A stretch of DNA of 64,000 nucleotides from Rossellomorea orangium (GTDB lineage: Bacteria; Bacillota; Bacilli; Bacillales; Bacillaceae_B), in the NCBI RefSeq assembly GCF_019334305.1, contig NZ_JAHWGH010000008.1, forward strand, positions 124,001-188,000, written 5' to 3'. The translations under genes were made by a program, and so were the position numbers. Below are positions 56,503 through 63,895 of this stretch, piece after piece. Under the pieces are notes generated by a model. The model worked only from the letters and a program-made list of their open reading frames with translations. It was not told the DNA's origin and did not search any database. The stretch's first letter is position 1. Each line of letters starts with the position of its first letter.

Positions 56503-56769
56503 GTGCAGAACACATGCTATGAAATCGTCGACGAATTCAGAGATGGATTCAACGAAGAAGCGTTTAAGGAAAGATATAGCGATATTTTAAGCAAGTACGA
56601 TTATATCCTCGGCGATTGGGGATATGGACAGCTCAGGCTGAAGGGGTTCTTTGAAGATCACAATCAAAAGGCTTCTTTCGATACAAAGGTAAGTACTCAT
56701 AAGGATTATTTATATGAATACTGCAATTTCGGATGCGCTTATTTTCTCGTGAAGAAAGTCAATAAATAA
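56503..56769 (+). CDS. yutD: DUF1027 family protein YutD
   Basis: 88 residues beginning MQNTCYEIVDEFRDGFNEEA. Conserved features are DYILGDWGYGQLRLKGFF and the C-terminal YLYEYCNFGCAYFLVKK with two cysteines. It matches YutD of Firmicutes; function unknown. GAGGTG precedes the GTG at 56503 by six bases; an upstream in-frame GTG at 56494 lies inside that site. Confidence 0.85.
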   Translation: MQNTCYEIVDEFRDGFNEEAFKERYSDILSKYDYILGDWGYGQLRLKGFFEDHNQKASFDTKVSTHKDYLYEYCNFGCAYFLVKKVNK

Positions 56770-56776
56770 AGGGTGA

Positions 56777-56814
56777 GAAAGGAACAAACGGTGACCGTTT
56801 GTTCCTTTCTTTTT
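56777..56814. terminator. Two-way terminator after yutD
   Basis: GAAAGGAACAAACGG...CCGTTTGTTCCTTTC, a 15-bp perfect stem with T tract. Confidence 0.92.
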
Positions 56815-57121
56815 ACTTATTTTCAGTATAGGGGGGTTCTTCGTTTACATCAGGGTCGGCATGAACAGGGTGTGAACCTGGTTCCTGTCGCGGTATATCC
56901 TGATGGAGGGATTTATTTTCATAATTGAAGGCACTATAATAGCGTTGGCCTTCTTCCCACGGGGTGCTTTTGTTTTCGACAGGGGTATGCTTTCCTCTTG
57001 GAGAACCATAGGGACCTTCGGGAAGGGTTTCAGGTACGATGAAATTGCGGTACGTTTCTACATTTGAGAAATCACTGTATACTTCTTCCTCTTTATCCTT
57101 GTAGTCGCGTTTTTTACTCAT
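56813..57121 (-). CDS. DUF3905-like hydrophilic protein
   Basis: 102 residues, very hydrophilic, with YRNFIVPETLPEGPYGSPRG and a PWEEGQRYYSAFNYENK segment. I associate this with the DUF3905 family of Bacillus proteins, possibly sporulation related; not certain. GGTGGGAG precedes the ATG at 57121; an earlier in-frame start at 57133 lies in that site. Convergent with yutD. Confidence 0.7.
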   Translation of the reverse strand: MSKKRDYKDKEEEVYSDFSNVETYRNFIVPETLPEGPYGSPRGKHTPVENKSTPWEEGQRYYSAFNYENKSLHQDIPRQEPGSHPVHADPDVNEEPPYTENK

Positions 57122-57191
57122 TTGATCTCCCACCTTTCATACCATTAGTATGTGAGGGGGAGATGGAGTTCATTCTCTCGGGAGCAATTGA

Positions 57192-57461
57192 TTATAGGAT
57201 AATTTCACCCAAAAAGTCCCTTAATTCTTCTGCTTCTTCATCTGTTAATTTAAATACACTTTCTATATAGCCGGGTTCATCCAGGTCATCCCTTCCCATA
57301 ATGGCAAAACGATTGCCTTGAAGGTCCAGTACTAATGATTTCCCGTAATACCGTTCCGTCTGAGTAATGGCCAGGTCATACCGTTGACTTTCCCCCATGA
57401 AACTTACGAACCGGGTTTTAGTGTTTTCCATATCATCATATAAATAAAAGCGTTCACTCAT
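57192..57461 (-). CDS. DUF3055 (SAV0927-like) family protein
   Basis: 89 residues: MSERFYLYDDMENTKTRFVS at the start, later KSLVLDLQGNRFAIMGRDDL and an acidic C-terminus ending LGEIIL. It fits the DUF3055 family common in Bacillales. No known function. AGGAGG precedes a GTG at 57464 and an ATG at 57461; the ATG is preferred. Confidence 0.78.
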   Translation of the reverse strand: MSERFYLYDDMENTKTRFVSFMGESQRYDLAITQTERYYGKSLVLDLQGNRFAIMGRDDLDEPGYIESVFKLTDEEAEELRDFLGEIIL

Positions 57462-57594
57462 CACGATGTCCTCCTCTTTTTCTGCTCATTTCATCATACC
57501 AAACCAGAGCGGGAATTGCAGGATGTATCTGAATGATGCAGAAATTATGTTAAAATAAAGTGTGAGGATTTTGTCCAAGAAAGAGGTGTGCATC

Positions 57595-58032
57595 ATGTAT
57601 TTTGTAGACAGGGAAAAGATTGAAGAAATTCTGGTCTATATGAGTGAGCAGCTTACGATTGTCAGTCGTCATGAGCAGTGGAACTCTACATTAGAAAAGC
57701 TTGCACTGGAGAGGAGTGCCCACGTCATTATAGAATCCATTCTGGATGTTGGAAACAGCATGATCGATGGATTTATCATGAGGGATCCCGGCAGCTATGA
57801 GGATATCATTGACATTCTCCTTGATGAAAAGGTGATCACTGACAGCATGAGTGAAGACCTTAAACGTCTCGTCGAGCAGCGGAAACGACTGGTCCAGGAT
57901 TACACATGTGTTGATCACGAAAAGTTACATACAACCTTACATGAAGTGTCCGAAACGCTGAACCAATTCCCAACACAGGTCCGAAACTACCTGGAAAACG
58001 AACTGGGTCCTGTATCGGCATTTAAAAATTAA
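57595..58032 (+). CDS. yutE: HepT-like DUF86 protein YutE
   Basis: 145-residue four-helix HEPN-fold protein. The HEPN ribonuclease motif R-x4-H-x-Y appears as RKRLVQDY, with Gln in place of the catalytic histidine. No MNT nucleotidyltransferase antitoxin gene is adjacent, so a classic toxin-antitoxin pair is not present. It corresponds to B. subtilis YutE by place. GAGGTG precedes the ATG at 57595. Confidence 0.82.
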   Translation: MYFVDREKIEEILVYMSEQLTIVSRHEQWNSTLEKLALERSAHVIIESILDVGNSMIDGFIMRDPGSYEDIIDILLDEKVITDSMSEDLKRLVEQRKRLVQDYTCVDHEKLHTTLHEVSETLNQFPTQVRNYLENELGPVSAFKN

Positions 58033-58137
58033 GAGTATTTGACAGCGCTTTCTATTTAGGGGCGCTGTCTTATTTTTCATTCAATGCCATACTGAATAAT
58101 GGACATACTAAACATAACGTTATGGAGGTACTACAAG

Positions 58138-58902
58138 ATGAAAGAATATAAAGGATATTTAATCGATCTCGATGGGACGATGTATAAAGGGAAAGAGAAG
58201 ATCGAGGAAGCCGGTGACTTTGTAAGACGATTGCAGGAAAAAGGCGTACCTTATCTGTTCGTCACAAATAATTCTTCGCGGAGACCTGAGCAGGTAGCTG
58301 AGAAGTTGCGTTCATTTGACATCCCGGCAGAGAAGGAACAAGTATTTACAACATCCATGGCGACTGCTCAGTATATGGCGAAAGAAAAGCCGAACGGGAC
58401 TGCCTATGTCATTGGTGAGGAAGGGATACGGTCTGCCCTTCAAGAACACGGCATTATGTTTCAGGAAGATAAACCTGATTTCGTTGTGGTGGGCATCGAC
58501 CGTGAGATCAATTATGAGAAGCTGTCACTCGCTTGCTTGGGAGTGAGGAATGGGGCCACGTTCATTTCAACGAATGGGGACATCGCAATTCCGACAGAGC
58601 GGGGGCTGCTTCCTGGGAATGGTTCCTTGACCTCTGTGGTGACTGTGTCCACTCAGACCGATCCGATTTTTATAGGAAAGCCGGAGTCCATCATCATGGA
58701 ACAGGCACTATCTGTCCTGGGCGTGCAGAAGGAAGATACGCTGATGGTTGGAGATAATTATGACACGGATATTCTGGCTGGAATAAAAGCAGGGCTCGAT
58801 ACCTTGCTTGTTCATACAGGTGTCACAACGAAAGAGGCATTAAGTAAAAAGCATATTCAGCCAACCTATACAATTGAAACATTGGACCAATGGGATATAT
58901 AA
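58138..58902 (+). CDS. yutF: HAD-family sugar/nucleotide phosphatase YutF
   Basis: 254-residue NagD-type HAD hydrolase. HAD motif I is IDLDGTMYKG (nucleophile Asp near residue 9), motif II VTNNSSRRP, lysine motif FIGKPE, motif IV VGDNYDTDI. Related proteins dephosphorylate p-nitrophenyl phosphate and small sugar phosphates or nucleotides. GGAGGT precedes the ATG at 58138. Last gene before a 590-base gene-free stretch. Confidence 0.88.
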   Translation: MKEYKGYLIDLDGTMYKGKEKIEEAGDFVRRLQEKGVPYLFVTNNSSRRPEQVAEKLRSFDIPAEKEQVFTTSMATAQYMAKEKPNGTAYVIGEEGIRSALQEHGIMFQEDKPDFVVVGIDREINYEKLSLACLGVRNGATFISTNGDIAIPTERGLLPGNGSLTSVVTVSTQTDPIFIGKPESIIMEQALSVLGVQKEDTLMVGDNYDTDILAGIKAGLDTLLVHTGVTTKEALSKKHIQPTYTIETLDQWDI

Positions 58903-59492
58903 TAACCAAAAAATATGGAGGCTGCACTGCAGCCCCCACCTCTTTATTAGCCCTGCTGAGTACTCAAATAGAAAAAATGTCTTAAATTAGTAACACATTC
59001 ATAATAGACAACACACGTCTGTATAAGTAAAATAGAACTAGTGTGAAAAGAAGTAAGCAAAATACTATTTATACTTCAGGGGACCTTTGTCACGGTCCTT
59101 TTCGCTAACAGTATTTCCGCCTCTATAGCTATTGTTGAAAGTATGGTAGTAAGAACGTAAATTATACTCCTATTGTATTATGTGGTTTTCCTCTAACTAA
59201 CTTTAATCTTTCCAATATTTGAGTACTCAGAAGGACCAGAAAACAGAAACTGAAGAGAGAAAGTAAAGATTTTTTCGATTTTTTTAAAAAATATTTCGGA
59301 ATTAAGTGTAAAGGTATAAAACTAGGGTAAACATCAAAGGTAGTAGGGGACTATTAGCATTGATACCTTTTCAATTTCTAACTATTCTTTACGAATGCAA
59401 ACAACTTTAAGAATGAAAGTCACTGTTTCTTAGCTTGATTTTCGAAACATTCCACGTCATTTCTAAAGAATTTTTAAAAGGGTAGTGAGGTA
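58903..59492. other. 590-base gene-free stretch before the XRE gene
   Basis: It starts with a weak hairpin GGCTGC-ACT-GCAGCC (58917-58937) that may end yutF transcripts. A 15-bp sequence CTGAGTACTCAAATA at 58956-58970 recurs inverted at 59216-59230. A hairpin AGGGGACC...GGTCCTTTT lies at 59078-59103. The rest is AT-rich, without a supportable gene. Confidence 0.6.
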
Positions 59493-59744
59493 ATGAGTAT
59501 TACAGTTACAGGACTTGTCGGAAAGAAAATAAGGCACCATAGAAGAGCGAAAGAAATCACTATACAAGAATTAAGTCACAAATGTGGATTGACGGTCAAT
59601 TATATTTCGTTGATTGAAAAGGGAGAGGCAAACCCTTCCCTGAACAAGCTGAATGCCATTGTATGTGCTCTTGATGTTCAGTGGGAAGACATTATGCCGA
59701 CTTGTGAGGAACACGAAGACATCTACAATCAAACGATTCTTTAA
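59493..59744 (+). CDS. XRE-family helix-turn-helix regulator
   Basis: 83 residues, almost all one HTH_3 domain: GKKIRHHRRAKEITIQELSH, then CGLTVNYISLIEKGEANPSL as the turn and recognition helix. A short acidic tail follows. No sensor domain. Its stop codon overlaps, on the other strand, that of a small Sda-like frame. GTAGTGAGGT precedes the ATG. Targets unknown; repeated TGAGTACTCA palindromes upstream are possible sites. Confidence 0.87.
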   Translation: MSITVTGLVGKKIRHHRRAKEITIQELSHKCGLTVNYISLIEKGEANPSLNKLNAIVCALDVQWEDIMPTCEEHEDIYNQTIL

Positions 59745-59863
59745 TGAACTAATTTTCTCTTTTTAATTTCTTGTTCGATCAGTATGATAAATTCATTACT
59801 GAGTTTTAACTGTTTTGCTTTTTCATAAGCATCGATCAGGGCTTTGTCACTCAGGAGCCGGAT
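59741..59863 (-). CDS. Sda-like sporulation checkpoint inhibitor with non-standard ATC start
   Basis: A 40-codon minus-strand frame reads (I/M)RLLSDKALIDAYEKAKQL then KLSNEFIILIEQEIKKRKL. It follows B. subtilis Sda (pattern LSD-LLI-SY-KA-ELN-FI-LIE-EIKRR) over nearly its whole length. Sda blocks the sporulation kinase KinA when DNA replication is disturbed. GAGGTG (59871-59876 on the complement) stands seven bases before ATC, at the residue matching the Sda initiator methionine. No ATG, GTG or TTG is in frame, so it uses a rare ATC start, uses CTG, or is inactivated. A DnaA-box-like TTATCCACT lies about 160 bases upstream. Confidence 0.6.
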   Translation of the reverse strand: MRLLSDKALIDAYEKAKQLKLSNEFIILIEQEIKKRKLVH

Positions 59864-60179
59864 AAGAATTCACCTCAATTATTTTCAAACGTATGTATGG
59901 TTGGGTGGAACTTGTATACTCCAATGGTAGTGAGAGCCTTTATTCGGTGTGTATATTTTTTTTTGAATGTTCTGGGTACAATTATATTAAATATAATTAC
60001 AACTATAATTGTAATTATATAAAATTATCCACTGATATGCAATCCTAAAGTTAGTTAAATGGATCTATTTATTCTTACTGTATAGTCATTTAGGGCAGAT
60101 CGTATCATTTACCTTGTGTACTTTTTTTATCACTAAAAAATCAGACGACTCTGTCGTCTGATTTGGATACTTATTTCCT
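59864..60179. other. AT-rich stretch between the Sda-like frame and yutG
   Basis: Very AT-rich; ATAATTAC...GTAATTAT inverted repeat at about 59993-60018, a DnaA-box-like TTATCCACT at 60025-60033, and the yutG terminator at 60138-60164. Confidence 0.55.
60138..60164 (-). terminator. Rho-independent terminator of yutG
   Basis: AAATCAGACGAC...GTCGTCTGATTT stem with T run on the minus strand. Confidence 0.9.
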
Positions 60180-60680
60180 TCATTCTGAACATTTTGCCCT
60201 GTGTGCCAAACGGCTTGATGCGGCGGCTGCAATGGCGCCCACAATATCATCAAGGAAAGTATGGCACATTCCCGAAGATTTATCATTCAATTTCTCCAGT
60301 ATCCCCGGTTTTTGCTTATCGATGTATCCGTAGTTTGTAAATCCAATCGAACCATATACATTCACAATGGAAAATGCCAGGATTTCATCCACACCGTATA
60401 AGCCCTCATCCACTTCTACAATCGCCTGCAGGGGCTCCATCAGCATTTTTTTCTCAGCTAATATATCAAGTTGAATGCCTGTCAGGATCGCATTCTGTAC
60501 TTCACGCTTCGTTAACACACGCTCAACGTTATAAATACATTCCTTAAGTTCAAGATCAGGATGATACTTTTGTTGAAGGTACATGACTAATTGAGCGATA
60601 TCTTCTATTTCCACTCCTCTTTCATGCAGCCATTTACGTGCGGTACTTTCTAATAAATCCATTGATTCCTTATCCTTCAT
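60180..60680 (-). CDS. yutG: Phosphatidylglycerophosphatase A-like protein YutG
   Basis: 166 residues. The C-terminal GMCHTFLDDIVGAIAAAAS is the PgpA-like signature; DEILAFSIVNVYGSIGFTNYG precedes it. Bacillus YutG is annotated as a PgpA-related low-temperature-requirement C protein. Unlike E. coli PgpA it lacks clear membrane helices, so the phosphatase role is unproven. A GTG at 60689 lies in the ribosome site AAAGGTG; the ATG at 60680 is used. Confidence 0.84.
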   Translation of the reverse strand: MKDKESMDLLESTARKWLHERGVEIEDIAQLVMYLQQKYHPDLELKECIYNVERVLTKREVQNAILTGIQLDILAEKKMLMEPLQAIVEVDEGLYGVDEILAFSIVNVYGSIGFTNYGYIDKQKPGILEKLNDKSSGMCHTFLDDIVGAIAAAASSRLAHRAKCSE

Positions 60681-60921
60681 CCTATTCACCTTTTTCTTTG
60701 AAAGATTATATAACCCCTATTTCGATTAGACGAAGCCTTGTTTTACTCATATGATTCCCTTTTGGAAAATAGACATAATAATAGCTTCTATTCTCATTCT
60801 TGCCCATCTCTGGTTTTGGATATTCATGAATGGATCGGATTAGTCGTTCTCCAACTATATAGAGAGAAGGTTATATACGAATGGCGAAAAAGAACGGTCA
60901 TTATAGATAGGAGAGGTCTGT

Positions 60922-61923
60922 ATGTCTCAAGAGATTCTGAATAAACATTTTGGGTTGCATCCTGAGCGGGCATTCTACGATGGAATGATGGATCGATATA
61001 TGGTTGGGGGATTAGTATATAGTATTGTAGGCGTATCAAATATGGAACAGGAAACCCTGGTGGAACTTTACAAATTGGCTGAGCATCTAAAAAGTGCAGG
61101 AGATCGCCATGTTTCCACCTTTGTCCAGAGTAACGAAGGAAGATTCCTCGTTGTGGAAAAGGATAAAGACTATGTCGTCCTCAGAAATGAAAGCCTCCAG
61201 TCCCCACCTGACAAGAAGCTTGGCAGAAAGCTTAGTAAATTTCACTACAGGGGACGGACCTATGAAGAAAAGGTAGAAAAGATCAATCGCATGGGGCAGT
61301 GGAAGGGGCTGTGGGAAAAGAGGCTGGCTCAGTTGGAAAAGGCGTATTATCAGGTCATTCAGGATCAGCCTGCTGATGAATTTGAACGCCGGTTTGTGGA
61401 AAGCTATCCGTATTATAGTGCTTTGTCCGAGAACGCCATACAGTATCTGGTCGACACGGAACTGGATGAAGACCCGACGCCAGAGGACGCAGGCACGATT
61501 TGCCATGAACGGTTCCTTGAGTCCACCTGGGGGACGGAAGTGTGCATTCATTTTCCGTTTCAATGGGTATTCGATCACTGTACCCGGGACATAGCAGAAT
61601 GGGTAAGGGAACGATATTTCATGAGGAGCCAGACATTTCATCCGGAGCTCCAGCAATTTATGAAAGAGTATGAATCGGTTACACCCCTTTCGCCATTTTC
61701 ATGGCGGCTCCTGTATTCCCGGCTTTTATTCCCGCTGCATTATTTCGAGTGCGTAGAGGAGTATTACATTTCACAATCGGAGCAGAAGAAAAAGACGGTT
61801 GAAGAGAAGCTTGAGAGATATTTGAGAAATTCTCATCAGTACGAATCGTTTCTGTCTGATTTTTATCATCTGTCGGAGGTACCCGTTAAGAAATGGGGGA
61901 TTCCTCTTATCGCCTGGTTATAA
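60922..61923 (+). CDS. yutH: Spore coat-associated kinase-like protein YutH
   Basis: 333 residues of the CotS/YutH group, an aminoglycoside-phosphotransferase-like fold. Conserved pieces are GRKLSKFHYRGRTYEEKVE (N-lobe to C-lobe link) and CHERFLESTWG. Classical catalytic HxD and DFD residues are not evident, so it may be a pseudokinase. YutH is a coat protein in B. subtilis. AGGAGAGG precedes the ATG. Confidence 0.88.
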   Translation: MSQEILNKHFGLHPERAFYDGMMDRYMVGGLVYSIVGVSNMEQETLVELYKLAEHLKSAGDRHVSTFVQSNEGRFLVVEKDKDYVVLRNESLQSPPDKKLGRKLSKFHYRGRTYEEKVEKINRMGQWKGLWEKRLAQLEKAYYQVIQDQPADEFERRFVESYPYYSALSENAIQYLVDTELDEDPTPEDAGTICHERFLESTWGTEVCIHFPFQWVFDHCTRDIAEWVRERYFMRSQTFHPELQQFMKEYESVTPLSPFSWRLLYSRLLFPLHYFECVEEYYISQSEQKKKTVEEKLERYLRNSHQYESFLSDFYHLSEVPVKKWGIPLIAWL

Positions 61924-61997
61924 CCCCTGCCCTTTAATGAGTGGGACCTTCGCTTTTATGCTAAACTGAAAAAAAGAAGTGAAGGTGGGGAATACAT

Positions 61998-62960
61998 ATG
62001 AAGCCATACGTCTATGTGACAAGAAAATTGCCGGAGTCCGTCATCGATCCGTTACGGGAAGATTTCAAGGTGGAGATGTGGGATCGGGAGGATGCACCTG
62101 TGCCAAGGAATATCCTCCTTGATAAAGCAGAGAAAGCTTCAGCATTACTGACCATGCTGTCGGACAAGGTCGACCGGGAGCTCTTACAGAGAGCAAGCTC
62201 CTTGAAGGTTGTATCCAACCTTGCAGTCGGCTATGACAATATAGATGTTGAAGCGGCAAAGGAAAAAGGGATCACCATTACGAATACGCCTGATGTATTG
62301 ACAGAAACCACGGCCGACTTAACATTTGCCTTATTAATGGCTGTTGCAAGAAGGGTTGTTGAAGCCGACAGATATATAAAAGAAGGAAACTGGAAAAGCT
62401 GGTCACCCCTTCTCCTTGCAGGCACCGATATTCATCACAAAACCATGGGGATTGTCGGTATGGGAAGTATAGGTGAAGGTGTGGCGAGAAGGGCGAAAGG
62501 GTTCAATATGGATGTATTATACTACAATCGCTCCAGAAAGCCCGAAGCAGAAACTGGCATCGGAGTAAGGTATGCTCCATTCGAAGAGCTTCTTGCTCAA
62601 TCGGATTTCGTTGTCATCCTTGCACCTCTGAGTCCTGACACAGAAGGGATGTTTCAGGAAGAGCAGTTTAAAATAATGAAGGATACATCGATGCTCATCA
62701 ATGCAGCGCGGGGCCCTATCGTCAACGAAGATGCACTCGTACAGGCATTAAAAAGGGGGGACATCAGAGGAGCCGGATTGGATGTATTTGAAATCGAACC
62801 CATCAGTAAAGATCATCCTCTACTAAAGTTCGATCGAGTGGTCGCGCTTCCCCATATCGGAAGCTCTTCTCAGGATACCCGGAATAATATGATGACGCTT
62901 TGCGTGGAGAATATCAAAGCCGTTCTAAACGGAGACGGTCCGAAAACAGCGGTGAAGTAA
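61998..62960 (+). CDS. D-isomer-specific 2-hydroxyacid dehydrogenase (glyoxylate/hydroxypyruvate reductase type)
   Basis: 320 residues. NAD(P)-binding GIVGMGSIGEGVARRAKG near residues 153-170, then NRSRKPEAE (Arg suggests NADP preference), catalytic Arg in NAARGPIVNEDAL, Glu in DVFEIEP and His in LPHIGSSSQ. It reduces 2-keto acids such as glyoxylate; exact substrate uncertain. AAGGTGGGG precedes the ATG. Confidence 0.9.
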   Translation: MKPYVYVTRKLPESVIDPLREDFKVEMWDREDAPVPRNILLDKAEKASALLTMLSDKVDRELLQRASSLKVVSNLAVGYDNIDVEAAKEKGITITNTPDVLTETTADLTFALLMAVARRVVEADRYIKEGNWKSWSPLLLAGTDIHHKTMGIVGMGSIGEGVARRAKGFNMDVLYYNRSRKPEAETGIGVRYAPFEELLAQSDFVVILAPLSPDTEGMFQEEQFKIMKDTSMLINAARGPIVNEDALVQALKRGDIRGAGLDVFEIEPISKDHPLLKFDRVVALPHIGSSSQDTRNNMMTLCVENIKAVLNGDGPKTAVK

Positions 62961-62963
62961 AAG

Positions 62964-63001
62964 AAAAGCCTGAAATCCCTTGGAGGGATTTCAGGCTTTT
63001 A
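62964..63001. terminator. Two-way Rho-independent terminator
   Basis: AAAAGCCTGAAATCCCT...AGGGATTTCAGGCTTTT perfect stem between convergent genes. Confidence 0.93.
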
Positions 63002-63008
63002 ACATGCA

Positions 63009-63245
63009 TTAGAATACTTGCTCTACTTCAACGATCCCAGGAACTTCTTCCACTAATGCGCGTTCGATTCCTGCTTTTAATGTGATGGTTGAACTTGGGC
63101 AGCTTCCACATGCACCAAGTAAGCGTAATTTCACAATGCCATCTTCAACGTCTACAAGTTCACAGTCTCCACCATCGCGAAGTAGGAACGGACGTAATTT
63201 ATCTAATACTTCCTGAACGGGTGCAATCATTTCGTTTTCAGCCAT
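63009..63245 (-). CDS. yutI: NifU C-terminal-domain Fe-S carrier YutI
   Basis: 78 residues, the Nfu domain alone. The CxxC cluster motif is in [18 protein letters not shown]. Nfu proteins receive Fe-S clusters from the SUF scaffold (also encoded here) and deliver them to targets such as aconitase. AAGGAG precedes the ATG. Matches B. subtilis YutI. Confidence 0.94.
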   Translation of the reverse strand: MAENEMIAPVQEVLDKLRPFLLRDGGDCELVDVEDGIVKLRLLGACGSCPSSTITLKAGIERALVEEVPGIVEVEQVF

Positions 63246-63432
63246 AATTATCTACTCCTTTCCTTATTATCTATTATAATGACATATTCGCAAAAAATCT
63301 ATCAACCTGCAAACGATTGGGCGCATCTTTTTCAAGAAATGTTTCCCATGCCAAGAAAATCTCATAATATGGTTCCAACCTTCCTGGTTTTTTTGTAAAA
63401 TAAACAAAAGAAGAAACTAAGGGGAGAATCAT

Positions 63433-63759
63433 ATGGAGCGTAAGCCGGTTGAACTTCATGTTTATGGGGCGGAAATACTCTGTCCAAGCTGTGTAAACTT
63501 ACCATCATCGAAAGAAACATATGAATGGCTGGAGGCTGCTGTGAGCAGGAAATATCCGAATCAGCCATTTATGATTAAATATGTGGACATTCACAATCCA
63601 CCAGAAGAAGAATCTGTCAAACAGTTTGCCACAAGGGTGATTGAGGAAGATATGTTCTATCCGGTTGTTCTGTTGGAAGGAACTATTGTCGGAGAAGGAA
63701 ACCCCCGCTTGAAGACGATTTACTCAGAACTTGAGAAATATGGATATAAGGCAGTTTAA
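63433..63759 (+). CDS. yuzD: DUF1462 family protein YuzD
   Basis: 108 residues with a thioredoxin-like look: VYGAEILCPSCVNLPSSKET holds a CPSC pair, then VDIHNPPEEE and FYPVVLLEGTIVGEGNPR. It corresponds to YuzD, encoded divergently from yutI as in B. subtilis. An Fe-S or redox role with YutI is plausible but unproven. AAGGGGAG precedes the ATG. Confidence 0.88.
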   Translation: MERKPVELHVYGAEILCPSCVNLPSSKETYEWLEAAVSRKYPNQPFMIKYVDIHNPPEEESVKQFATRVIEEDMFYPVVLLEGTIVGEGNPRLKTIYSELEKYGYKAV

Positions 63760-63770
63760 GCCCTGAATTA

Positions 63771-63803
63771 GCCAATTTCATTTAAAGGAAATTGGCCTTT
63801 TTT
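63771..63803 (+). terminator. Rho-independent terminator after yuzD
   Basis: GCCAATTTC...GAAATTGGC stem and six T. Confidence 0.9.
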
Positions 63804-63862
63804 ATGTGTAACAGGCTCATGAATTGAAGCAACACCTTCATTATTATAAACTAATTAAGTAG

Positions 63863-63876
63863 ACTGACTAGTCAGT
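63863..63876. promoter_or_regulatory. TetR-type palindrome ahead of the P450 gene
   Basis: ACTGACTAGTCAGT is a perfect 14-bp palindrome about 20 bp before the start. Palindromes of the GACTGACTAGTCAGTC style are typical operators of TetR-family regulators. The regulator gene is not in the window. Confidence 0.6.
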
Positions 63877-63895
63877 TAATTAAAGGGGGTATATG

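Noticed and set aside
59078..59103. Hairpin AGGGGACC...GGTCCTTTT as terminator of an unseen small gene
   Set aside because: No supportable frame or promoter precedes it; listed only within the gene-free stretch.
61251..61260. GGGACGGACC inside yutH as a member of the hairpin family
   Set aside because: It encodes part of the normal YutH sequence (GRT) and has no inverse partner, so it may be chance.
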